This document shows positions 1-6,661 of a stretch of 6,836 nt of DNA, piece by piece. A program made the position numbers and the translations under genes. Positions within the stretch are counted from its first letter, which is position 1. Each line of letters opens with the position of its first letter. The stretch is from Gemmataceae bacterium (GTDB taxonomy: Bacteria > Planctomycetota > Planctomycetia > Gemmatales > Gemmataceae). The notes beneath the pieces are model-generated. The model was not told the DNA's origin and ran no database searches. It saw only the letters and a program-made list of their open reading frames with translations. Location of the stretch: NCBI GenBank assembly GCA_017853285.1, contig JAFMJU010000219.1:1-6836 (forward strand). Direction: 5' to 3'.

Positions 1-707
1 TCCATTTGGCGGGAGGGGTTTGAGCCCCCTTGGATCACCAATACGCCACCATCCAATTGGTATCGGATCAGGCCAAAACCGGGTTGCCGCCGCACTAACT
101 CCCGGATCAGCGCATCCGCGGGGATTGGCGTTGGCTGCACTGCTGGGTTGAATTTGGGCTTGTCTTGACCGGCGGTCAACTTCGCCGCCGGAATGGGGGC
201 GGGTTTGGCGACCACCCCCGAATCCATGCGCAAAACACGGGAAGTGATCCGGTTTTCCGGCGATCCTTCTTGAGAGGGATTCACAATGGGAGGGGCGGTT
301 GGGGCTGCCGACACCACCGCAACATTTCCTCCGGCAGGGGGTATGGCAAAGGCCTGAATCCCCTCCCCGCCAGAGCCCACATACAATTCGCTCTCGATCC
401 CGGTGACACCCTTCACCTTGTCCAACCGAGCTACGATTTTGCGGGCCGCTTCCTGATCGGGAACCGGTCCCCAAACCGAGACCACACCCCGTCGAACCCT
501 TATTCCCACATTCAGGTGACTCAAACCGGGGGTTTCAGCCAAAACCTTGCGGGCGTGCACAGTCAACTGAAAATCCCGTTCCGGGGATTCGCCCAGACGC
601 AATGGTGGGGCCACAGATTCCTGCTGCTGCGCGGCAACCAACGGCGCGCAGCCCACCCCTATAAGGAGTGCGGCAAACCGGCAGAATTGGCTACGGAATA
701 GGTCCAT
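1..707 (-). CDS. Secreted BON-domain protein, C-terminus cut by window edge
   Basis: Reading the minus strand from the ATG at 707 gives 235 codons with no stop before the window edge. The N-terminus (MDLFRSQFCRFAALLIGVGC, then APLVAAQQQ) looks like a signal peptide, with a plausible signal peptidase I site after VAA, so export to the periplasm or envelope is inferred. A cysteine at residue 20 follows GVG, a poor lipobox. Residues about 45-100 fit a BON domain: a helix (VHARKVLAETPGL), a strand pair ending RRGVVSVWGPVP, a helix (DQEAARKIVARLDKV) and the strand VTGIESELYV. A Pro/Ala-rich linker follows. At about residues 200-230 a second BON-like start appears (ALIRELVRRQPGF, then LDGGVLVIQGG) and is truncated. 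BON domains are generally linked to membrane or phospholipid binding; the role here is unknown. It lies 129 bp after lpd on the same strand and has no clear SD, so cotranscription is uncertain. Confidence 0.8.
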   Translation of the reverse strand, partial: MDLFRSQFCRFAALLIGVGCAPLVAAQQQESVAPPLRLGESPERDFQLTVHARKVLAETPGLSHLNVGIRVRRGVVSVWGPVPDQEAARKIVARLDKVKGVTGIESELYVGSGGEGIQAFAIPPAGGNVAVVSAAPTAPPIVNPSQEGSPENRITSRVLRMDSGVVAKPAPIPAAKLTAGQDKPKFNPAVQPTPIPADALIRELVRRQPGFGLIRYQLDGGVLVIQGGSNPSRQM

Positions 708-775
708 GACGGCATTGTTCAGGAGCAAAAGCGACCTAACAATGCTGGCAAGCGAATTGCACGTATATTTTTGCC

Positions 776-816
776 GTTTGGGGGTGGGGATCATCCCACC
801 GGGCAAACCTTGCCGG
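776..816 (-). repeat. Overlapping inverted repeats after lpd, weak terminator candidate
   Basis: Two alternative hairpins overlap here, just past the lpd stop. The first pairs GTTTG/CAAAC (776-780 with 804-808) and GGTGGG/CCCACC (783-788 with 795-800) around a 6-nt loop, with a 2x3 internal loop between the stems. The second pairs CCGGGCAA (799-806) with TTGCCGG (810-816), with one bulged base. They share bases 799-808 and so exclude each other. Neither is followed by a T-run on the transcribed minus strand (an A-run follows instead), so this is not a canonical Rho-independent terminator. It could protect the operon 3' end or cause pausing. Confidence 0.3.
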
Positions 817-836
817 TCTGTGAAAGATTGACGGCC

Positions 837-2231
837 TCAGGCGTGAATGGCTCGCCCGTGGACCGCCATGGCCGCCTCCCGCAGCCCCTCGGAAAGGGTC
901 GGGTGGGCGTGACTGATCCGGATGATATCCTCGCTGGATCCCTTGAATTCAATCACATGAACCGCCTCCGCGATCATGTCGGAGGCTCTGGGCCCGAAAA
1001 TGTGCACAGCAAGCACCCTGTCGGTTTCCGGATCGGCGATCACCTTCACCAACCCCTCATCCTCATCCATGCACTTGGCCCGGCCATTGGCCCGCAACTG
1101 GAATTTGCCAACCTTGTAACCCACCCCCTTTGCCTGGAGTTGCTCCTCCGTCGGACCCACACTGGCGATTTCCGGCCAGGTGTAAACCACATTGGGTATG
1201 GCCGCCAAATCCACATGAGATTTCTGGCCGGCCAATCGCTCGGCGAAGGCCATTCCCTCATCCTCGGCCTTGTGGGCCAACATGGGGCCGGCGGTCAAGT
1301 CGCCCAGTGCGAATATGCCTGGTACCCGGGTCTGGTAATTCTCATCCACCGGAATCTGGCCTGTGCGCGGGTCTGGCTGGATACCGATCGATTCAAGGCC
1401 AAGACCCCGGGTGTAGGCCCTCCGCCCCACGCACACAAGCACCTTGTCGCCGGCGATTTCCAGCTTTCCATCCCGATTTTCCGCCTCCAATATGACTTGG
1501 TTCCCCTCTACCCTCCTGCCGGTCACCTTGGTCCCCAGCTTGAATTCAAAGCCGGTTTTCTCAAGGCTCTTCTGGAGCTGGGCGGCGATTTCCCCGTCGC
1601 AGATGGACAGGATTTTCGGCAGAAATTCCACGACTGTCACCCGGGCTCCCAAACGACGCCAAACCGAACCCAACTCCAGCCCGATGACTCCTCCCCCCAC
1701 CACCACCAAGTGCTCGGGAACCCGGTCAAGGCAAAGAGCCTCGGTGGAACTGATCACATGCGTGCCATCAAAAGGCAGCGAGGGGATCTGGACCGGTTCG
1801 CTGCCGGATGCCAGGAGGATATGCCTGCAGGCCAGCACCCTTTCGGCACCGCCGGCGTCCTGCACCACCACCTCGCCGGGTTTATTGATGCGGGCGATAC
1901 CGGTAATGGCCTCTATCTTGTTTTTTTTGAGTAGGTAGGCGACTCCCCCGGTCAGGTCGCGGACCACCCTGTCCTTGCGCGACATCATCGCGGCCAAGTC
2001 CAGTTTCAATTCGCCCACCAGGATTCCGTGACGGGAAAATCGGGTTTGGGCCTGGTGAAAATGCTCGCTGGAATCCAGCAATGCCTTGCTGGGTATACAC
2101 CCGACATTCAGACAAGTTCCGCCAAAGGTACCCCGCTTGTCAACGCAGGCGACCTTGAATCCCAGTTGTGCCGCGCGGATGGCGGCGACATACCCGCCCG
2201 GGCCCCCGCCAATAACCACCAAATCCAGCAT
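837..2231 (-). CDS. lpd: Dihydrolipoyl dehydrogenase (E3)
   Basis: This 464-residue flavoprotein reoxidises the dihydrolipoyl group on E2 and passes electrons through FAD to NAD+. Domains run in the usual order. The FAD-binding GGGPGGYVAAIRAAQLG is at residues 8-24. The redox-active disulfide lies in GGTCLNVGCIPSK, with C40 and C45. The NAD-binding GGGVIGLELG is at 179-188. The second FAD contact ALGDLTAG is at 308-315. The C-terminal dimerisation domain carries HAHPTLSE, with the catalytic pair H443 and E448. Length is normal and all key residues are present. The ATG at 2231 is preceded by GGAG with a 7-nt spacing, the clearest ordinary ribosome site in the window. It follows E2 by 59 nt and is the last gene of the OGDH set; it might also serve pyruvate dehydrogenase or another lipoyl complex. 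An 8-A run codes for residues 102-104. The pyridine nucleotide specificity is taken from the family. Confidence 0.97.
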   Translation of the reverse strand: MLDLVVIGGGPGGYVAAIRAAQLGFKVACVDKRGTFGGTCLNVGCIPSKALLDSSEHFHQAQTRFSRHGILVGELKLDLAAMMSRKDRVVRDLTGGVAYLLKKNKIEAITGIARINKPGEVVVQDAGGAERVLACRHILLASGSEPVQIPSLPFDGTHVISSTEALCLDRVPEHLVVVGGGVIGLELGSVWRRLGARVTVVEFLPKILSICDGEIAAQLQKSLEKTGFEFKLGTKVTGRRVEGNQVILEAENRDGKLEIAGDKVLVCVGRRAYTRGLGLESIGIQPDPRTGQIPVDENYQTRVPGIFALGDLTAGPMLAHKAEDEGMAFAERLAGQKSHVDLAAIPNVVYTWPEIASVGPTEEQLQAKGVGYKVGKFQLRANGRAKCMDEDEGLVKVIADPETDRVLAVHIFGPRASDMIAEAVHVIEFKGSSEDIIRISHAHPTLSEGLREAAMAVHGRAIHA

Positions 2232-2237
2232 TTTCCC

Positions 2238-2241
2238 ACTC
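2238..2241 (-). promoter_or_regulatory. Ribosome binding site of lpd
   Basis: On the minus strand the sequence GGAG is followed by TGGGAAA and then the ATG at 2231. The spacing of 7 nt is near optimal. This supports the chosen lpd start and contrasts with the E1 and E2 starts, which have no SD in the normal position. Confidence 0.65.
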
Positions 2242-2290
2242 CGAGTTGAAAACCGGGGGCCTGAATAAACAGGGCGATGTCGCCCGGCGA

Positions 2291-3505
2291 TCAGACCTCA
2301 AGCATCAGGCGTTCCGGGTTTTCCAGGCATTCCTTCACCCGCACCAGAAAACCGACAGCCTCGCGCCCGTCGATAATCCGGTGATCATAAGAGAGTGCCA
2401 GATACATCATTGGGCGGATGACGACCTGATCGTCCACCGCCACGGGCCGTTTCTGGATGGTGTGCATGCCCAGAATGCCGCTTTGGGGCGGATTCAGAAT
2501 GGGCGTGGAAAGAAGCGAGCCGAATACCCCGCCATTGGTGATCGTGAAGGTGCCCCCCTGCAGGTCGGCCACACTGATTTTTCCATCGCGCGCGCGCACG
2601 GCGAGTTCCGCGATACCTTTCTCGATCTGGGCGAAGGCCAACTTGTCGGCATCCCGCAGGACCGGAACCATCAACCCCTTCTCCGTGCTGACAGCCACCC
2701 CGATGTCCACATAATGAGGCTGGACGATCTCGTTGCCATCAATGCGGGAATTGACGGCTGGAAAAGCCCGAACTGCCTCCACCACGGCCTTCACAAAGAA
2801 GCTCATAAAGCCGAGGCTCACCCCGTGCCGCTTCTGGAACGAATCCTTGTAGCGGGTTCTCAGGGCCATGATTGCCGACATGTCGGCTTCATTGAAGGTG
2901 GTCAAAATCGCGGCGTTCTGCTGGGCCGCGAGCAGCCGCTCGGCGATCCGCTGGCGGATGGCGGTCATCCGGGTTCGGCTTTCCATGCGGGCACCCTGAC
3001 TGGCAGGCACCGGTGCGCTGGCTGGCGCCGAGCTGGGTATCGCCAGGCCAGGCTTGGTGACCGGAGCCACCTCGGCCTTCTCCCGTTGCACAACCGCCGC
3101 CGCGACATCCTCCTTGATGATTCTCCCGCCCCGCCCGGTCCCTTCAATGGTGGAGGGGTCCACCTGCCGCTCGGCTGCCATTTTCTGGGCGGATGGGGAC
3201 ATGGCTGGCCCGGCGGAAACGGCTGGCGAGGGAACAGAAGCAGATGGAGAAGCCACCTGTGGCTGCGCCGCACCCTCGGTGAGGCGGGCCACAACAGCGC
3301 CCACTGGAACCTTTTCCCCCTCCTTGACCAAAAGTTCAACCGTGCCTGTGGCGGGCGCTGGAATCTCCTGGGAGGCTTTGTCGGTTTCCAGCTCAAAAAG
3401 CGGCTGGTTCGCGCGAACCGTCTCGCCTGATTTCACCATCCACCGGGAAAGCACACCCTCCGAGACCGATTCACCGACAGAGGGAACCTTGATTTCAATC
3501 GCCAT
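2291..3505 (-). CDS. sucB: Dihydrolipoyllysine succinyltransferase, OGDH E2 component
   Basis: This 404-residue protein forms the core of the 2-oxoglutarate dehydrogenase complex and transfers the succinyl group from lipoate to CoA. Residues 1-77 are a single lipoyl domain (AIEIKVPSVGESVSEG at the start), with the lipoylated lysine K43 in ETDKAS. An Ala/Pro/Ser-rich linker follows. The peripheral subunit-binding domain is at about 102-138 (SPSAQKMAAE, GTGRGGRIIKEDV) and binds E1 or E3. A second Ala/Pro linker leads to the catalytic domain at about 175-404. The active-site motif is SYDHRIIDGREAV, with H375 and D379. The VPSVGESVSEG start and the position between E1 and E3 favour succinyltransferase over acetyltransferase. 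The start at 3505 is fixed by the lipoyl domain beginning at once after Met. No SD lies in the usual place: the bases just upstream are pyrimidine-rich and belong to an inverted repeat. sucB and odhB are equivalent names. Confidence 0.96.
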   Translation of the reverse strand: MAIEIKVPSVGESVSEGVLSRWMVKSGETVRANQPLFELETDKASQEIPAPATGTVELLVKEGEKVPVGAVVARLTEGAAQPQVASPSASVPSPAVSAGPAMSPSAQKMAAERQVDPSTIEGTGRGGRIIKEDVAAAVVQREKAEVAPVTKPGLAIPSSAPASAPVPASQGARMESRTRMTAIRQRIAERLLAAQQNAAILTTFNEADMSAIMALRTRYKDSFQKRHGVSLGFMSFFVKAVVEAVRAFPAVNSRIDGNEIVQPHYVDIGVAVSTEKGLMVPVLRDADKLAFAQIEKGIAELAVRARDGKISVADLQGGTFTITNGGVFGSLLSTPILNPPQSGILGMHTIQKRPVAVDDQVVIRPMMYLALSYDHRIIDGREAVGFLVRVKECLENPERLMLEV

Positions 3506-3513
3506 TGGCTGAT

Positions 3514-3571
3514 GGGGGACAAAAAAGGAAAAAGTCAGGCCCGGCCTGCCCTTCCCGTTTATTTGTCCCCC
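3514..3571 (-). repeat. Nested inverted repeats in the E1-E2 gap
   Basis: The arms GGGGGACAAA (3514-3523) and TTTGTCCCCC (3562-3571) are perfectly complementary over 10 bp, with a 38-nt loop. Inside the loop, CAGGCC (3536-3541) and GGCCTG (3543-3548) form a second short inverted repeat, able to fold as a 5-bp stem with a 3-nt loop. On the transcribed minus strand the 3' arm of the outer stem ends 8 nt before the E2 ATG, exactly where an SD would normally lie. Formation in RNA is inferred from complementarity and was not computed. Confidence 0.65.
3521..3548 (-). terminator. Terminator-like hairpin with T-tracts before E2 (possible attenuator)
   Basis: On the minus strand the small GC hairpin CAGGC-CGG-GCCTG is followed by AC and then the tract TTTTTCCTTTTTT. 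The layout resembles a Rho-independent terminator, but the stem has only 5 bp, so it would be weak. It lies between E1 and E2 of one complex, so partial termination or pausing is more plausible than full termination. Confidence 0.35.
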
Positions 3572-3572
3572 G

Positions 3573-3579
3573 CCTCCTT
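3573..3579 (-). promoter_or_regulatory. Distant SD-like AAGGAGG for E2, bridged by a stem
   Basis: AAGGAGG on the minus strand is a near-perfect SD sequence but lies 67 nt upstream of the E2 ATG. No ATG, GTG or TTG lies at normal spacing behind it. One base after it the 10-bp stem begins, and 8 nt after the stem comes the ATG at 3505. If the stem forms, the effective spacing is about 9 nt. Comparable stem-bridged SD sites are known in phage T4 genes such as 25 and 38. Use of this site is an inference. Confidence 0.45.
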
Positions 3580-3620
3580 CCTGGAAAAATGGATGACTGT
3601 CACTGGCCTTTTGAAATGTG

Positions 3621-6476
3621 TCAATTCACCCGGGAGCCCGCCATCTCGAGGGGCCCCGCGGGTCCGCCTTGCTTGAACTTGGCACCATTAGCCCGGACCA
3701 GGTGGCTGATGCTTCCCGTCAGCGCCTGATCCACCAGCTCTTTTTGCTCCTTTTCGTGGACTTTCTTGACGCCTGTTGCCGGACTTGCGGATGCGTCGCG
3801 TCCCACATACTGGATATGGACACCCATCGCGCGCAAACGAGGCTCAATGAACGACCAGGCCCCCATATTCTGCGACTCTTCCTGCACCCACGCCACAGTG
3901 GCGGCCCGACTGTATTTGGCAAGCACCTCCGCCAAACGGGCTTCATGCAACGGATAAATCTGCTCCACCCGGACGATGGCCACATCTTCCAGTTTGCGTC
4001 GCTCTCGCTCCTCATGCAGGTCATAGAACACTTTGCCAGAACAAAGCAGCAACCGGCGGACCCCGTCCGGATTCACCTTCCTGGGGTCATCGAGGATTTC
4101 CTGGAATCCGCTCGAGGTCAACTCGGAGCGGGTGGAGGTGACCAGCCTGTGCCTGAGCAGACTTTTGGGCGACATCACCACCGCTGGCTTGCGGAAGTTC
4201 CGTTTCACCTGACGGCGCAGCAGGTGAAAGATCTGCGCCGGGGTGGTGGGGTAAAGGACTTGGATGTTGTCCTCAGCGCACAACTGCAGAAAACGCTCCA
4301 TGCGCGCGCTGGAATGCTCGGGGCCCTGCCCTTCGTAACCGTGGGGAAGCAGCATCACCAGACCGCTGTCGCGTTTCCACTTGGATTCGCTGGCGACAAC
4401 AAACTGGTCGATGATTGATTGGGCCCCGTTGGCAAAGTCGCCGAACTGGGCTTCCCAAATCACCAGGGAATCCGGGGCATCCAGCGAGTAGCCAAACTCA
4501 AAGCCCAGAACAGCGGCCTCCGAAAGCAGGCTGTCGTAGACCTTGAACCGCTCCTGGTCGCTGGAGAGGTGTTCCAGCGGGCAGAAGGAATGGCCGTCCC
4601 TGGCATCGTAGATCACCGCGTGACGATGGCTGAAGGTGCCCCTTCGACAATCCTGGCCGGAGATCCGGATCCTGGTCCCCTCTAGGACCAGCGACCCGAA
4701 TGCGTACATTTCCGCGGCCCCCCAATCAAATGGCTTGTCCTCAAGAATGGCCCGGGTCCGATTGGCCAACAACTCCCGCACTTTGGAATTCGGCTGGAAG
4801 GTCTCCGGAAATCGGCTCACACCCACGGCCACCTTTCCCAGCAAGTCCAGGGGCAGATTCGTGGGTGCGGCATCATGGCTGAAACGGTTTGTCATCCCTT
4901 TCCAGGTGCCTTCAAAGGTGGGCATTCCCTTGTAATGGGTTGCCCCGCCCCGCTCTCGGTCCAGGGCGGCCTGCATCCTGGCTTCCACTTCCTCGCTCAT
5001 TTGGCCGAGAAGTAGGCCGTCGATCACCCCCGCCGACTCGAGGCGGGATGCGTACAGCTTGGGAGGCGTGGGACGGTTCCGGATCTTGCCATACATCACC
5101 GGTTGGGTGAACGCTGGCTCGTCGCCTTCGTTATGCCCGTATTTCCGGTAACAAACGATGTCGATCACCACATCACGCTTGAACGTCTGGCGGAATTCCA
5201 ATGCCAATTCGGCCAGATACGCGCAGGCTTCCGGGTCGTCCCCGTTCACATGGAAAATGGGCGCCTGGATGATCTTCGCCATGTCGGTGCAATGGAAGGT
5301 CGACCGCGCGTCCGCGGGAATCGTGGTGAACCCGATCTGATTGTTGATGACCAGATGAACGGTCCCGCCCGTGGTGTACCCGGGCAATCCGGACAGATTG
5401 AGCGTCTCGGCCACAATCCCCTGGCCCGCGAACGCCGCGTCGCCGTGGATCAACAGTGGCAACACCTTCTTGCGGTCCCGGTCGGTGATGCGCATCTGCT
5501 TGGCACGGACCCGCCCCTCCACCACTGGGTTCACAGCCTCCAGGTGACTGGGATTCGGGGTCAGGGTCAGGTGCACCTTCGAGGCGCCGTAGGCCCGGTC
5601 ATTCGAATAGCCCAGGTGGTATTTCACATCGCCGTCACCACCGATCGTGGAAGGGTCGTAATTTTCCTCGAACTCGGCAAAAACCTCCTCAAAGGGCTTG
5701 CCCATCGTGTTCACCAGGACATTCAGACGGCCGCGATGCGCCATGCCAAGGACAACCTCACCCACCCCCATGGCCGGGCAGGAGGCGATGAACGAATCCA
5801 GAAGCGGTATCAGGGCCTCGCCACCCTCCAGCGAGAAACGCTTCTGACCGATAAATTTCCGATGCAGGAAGTCCTCAAAACGCTCCGCCGCGAGCAATTG
5901 GGTCAGCACCAGCACTTTGCGGTCCCGGTTGAAATCCCCCTTGTTCCGACGCACCTCCATGCGCTGGGCCAACCAGCGCCTCATCTCGGGATCCTGCAGG
6001 TGGGTGAATTCCACACCAATGGTCGAGCAGTAGGTTTCCTGCAACGCGGCGAGCAACTCCGCAAGCGTGGCCCTTCCCAGGCCAAAAAAGCCGCTGCAGT
6101 CAAAATGGCGCCCAAGGTCCTCGGAGCTCAGATTGAATTGCTCGATAGCCAGAAGAGGATTGTTCTTGTCCGGGGCCGGATACAGGGGATTCAAGTCGGC
6201 CACCAAGTGCCCGAGATCCCGGTACCGGTGAATAAGCCGGGATAGCCCCAAATGGTCCCGCGCATCCTTGCTTTCGCCATTTTGGCTTTGGGAAGGAGGA
6301 ATGGCATGACCGTTGCCCTCTTGCCCGGGCGCCACACTAGCCGCAAGGCCCGCCTCAAATCCTTCAAAGAAAAAAGACCAGGAAGGGTCCACCGAGGATG
6401 GATCCAGCCTCCACTGTTGGTAAGTCGATTCGATGATCTCGCGATTCATCGGGCTAGCCACGGTGGCACGACTCAT
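3621..6476 (-). CDS. sucA: 2-oxoglutarate dehydrogenase E1 component (thiamine diphosphate-dependent)
   Basis: From the ATG at 6476 the protein has 951 residues, close to the roughly 930 usual for bacterial E1o. It decarboxylates 2-oxoglutarate with thiamine diphosphate and passes the succinyl group to lipoyl-E2. The N-terminal E2-binding helix is at about 10-41 (MNREIIESTYQQW, then DPSWSFFFEGFE). Substrate-site histidines H247 (AHRGRLNVL) and H287 (VKYHLGYS) match the conserved pair of E. coli SucA. GDAAFAGQG (345-353) and INNQIGFTT lie in the cofactor domain. YGHNEGDEPAFTQP is at about 446-459. The transketolase-like pyrimidine-binding domain has EAQFGDFANGAQ (675-686) and HGYEGQGPEHSSAR (712-725). 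The C-terminal domain has GRDASASPATG (892-902). The reading frame opens further upstream to a TTG at 6593, but that stretch is AT-rich and unlike E1, so the ATG at 6476 is preferred; the ATG at 6449 is also possible. No strong SD precedes any of them. First gene of the operon; odhA is a synonym. Confidence 0.97.
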   Translation of the reverse strand: MSRATVASPMNREIIESTYQQWRLDPSSVDPSWSFFFEGFEAGLAASVAPGQEGNGHAIPPSQSQNGESKDARDHLGLSRLIHRYRDLGHLVADLNPLYPAPDKNNPLLAIEQFNLSSEDLGRHFDCSGFFGLGRATLAELLAALQETYCSTIGVEFTHLQDPEMRRWLAQRMEVRRNKGDFNRDRKVLVLTQLLAAERFEDFLHRKFIGQKRFSLEGGEALIPLLDSFIASCPAMGVGEVVLGMAHRGRLNVLVNTMGKPFEEVFAEFEENYDPSTIGGDGDVKYHLGYSNDRAYGASKVHLTLTPNPSHLEAVNPVVEGRVRAKQMRITDRDRKKVLPLLIHGDAAFAGQGIVAETLNLSGLPGYTTGGTVHLVINNQIGFTTIPADARSTFHCTDMAKIIQAPIFHVNGDDPEACAYLAELALEFRQTFKRDVVIDIVCYRKYGHNEGDEPAFTQPVMYGKIRNRPTPPKLYASRLESAGVIDGLLLGQMSEEVEARMQAALDRERGGATHYKGMPTFEGTWKGMTNRFSHDAAPTNLPLDLLGKVAVGVSRFPETFQPNSKVRELLANRTRAILEDKPFDWGAAEMYAFGSLVLEGTRIRISGQDCRRGTFSHRHAVIYDARDGHSFCPLEHLSSDQERFKVYDSLLSEAAVLGFEFGYSLDAPDSLVIWEAQFGDFANGAQSIIDQFVVASESKWKRDSGLVMLLPHGYEGQGPEHSSARMERFLQLCAEDNIQVLYPTTPAQIFHLLRRQVKRNFRKPAVVMSPKSLLRHRLVTSTRSELTSSGFQEILDDPRKVNPDGVRRLLLCSGKVFYDLHEERERRKLEDVAIVRVEQIYPLHEARLAEVLAKYSRAATVAWVQEESQNMGAWSFIEPRLRAMGVHIQYVGRDASASPATGVKKVHEKEQKELVDQALTGSISHLVRANGAKFKQGGPAGPLEMAGSRVN

Positions 6477-6512
6477 ACAAATGTCTCTGGGCCAAAAGGG
6501 CGATAATTTCCA

Positions 6513-6531
6513 CAAACCTATAGTAGGTTTG
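6513..6531. repeat. Palindrome upstream of sucA, candidate operator or leader hairpin
   Basis: CAAACCTA and TAGGTTTG form perfect 8-bp arms around TAG (plus strand). The centre lies about 46 bp before the E1 ATG at 6476. A tandem 7-mer, GTTTGGA twice (6527-6540), overlaps its right arm. Perfect symmetry in an AT-rich non-coding leader fits a dimeric regulator site, or a hairpin in the transcript. No regulator can be named. Confidence 0.45.
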
Positions 6532-6624
6532 GAGTTTGGATACCACTTTGGTTTTTCTGAACCTGAATTGGCAGATTTGCAAACATTCCGCAAACTGGCT
6601 TCTCTTCAGATCATCAAGCGTAAA

Positions 6625-6651
6625 TCTATAAAAAGAAAGGACTTGCGACAA
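6625..6651 (-). promoter_or_regulatory. Weak sigma70-like promoter candidate for the OGDH operon
   Basis: On the minus strand TTGTCG (6651-6646) and TATAGA (6630-6625) are separated by 15 bp, shorter than the usual 17. The site lies just after the histidine kinase stop and would give a leader of about 140 nt ahead of sucA. The whole 6477-6661 gap is AT-rich compared with the genes, as expected for a promoter region, but the exact boxes are uncertain. Confidence 0.3.
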
Positions 6652-6661
6652 AAAGCCGATT

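Noticed and set aside
165..701. A plus-strand 178-codon frame opposite the BON gene.
   Set aside because: The minus strand gives an uninterrupted frame with a signal peptide and BON domain over the same bases. The plus-strand translation is low-complexity Arg/Gly/His.
771..3430. Long plus-strand open frames opposite lpd (771-1934) and sucB (2246-3430).
   Set aside because: They lie antisense to well-identified E3 and E2 genes, have no recognisable domains and are rich in His, Gly, Arg and Pro. This is the usual mirror of GC-rich codon use.
5103..6245. A 380-codon plus-strand frame opposite sucA, plus a 266-codon one at 3618-4418.
   Set aside because: They are antisense to a complete E1 with all catalytic motifs, with no family resemblance. 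They are shadows of the real gene.
6477..6593. N-terminal extension of sucA to a TTG at 6593.
   Set aside because: These 39 residues do not resemble the E1 N-terminus, the base composition is that of intergenic DNA, and the known E2-binding helix begins soon after the ATG at 6476.
6454..6651. A 65-codon minus-strand frame starting with TTG in the sucA leader, overlapping the sucA start by 23 nt.
   Set aside because: It has a TTG start, no SD and no recognisable domain, and it spans the AT-rich promoter-like region and the palindrome. A leader peptide cannot be fully excluded but nothing supports it.
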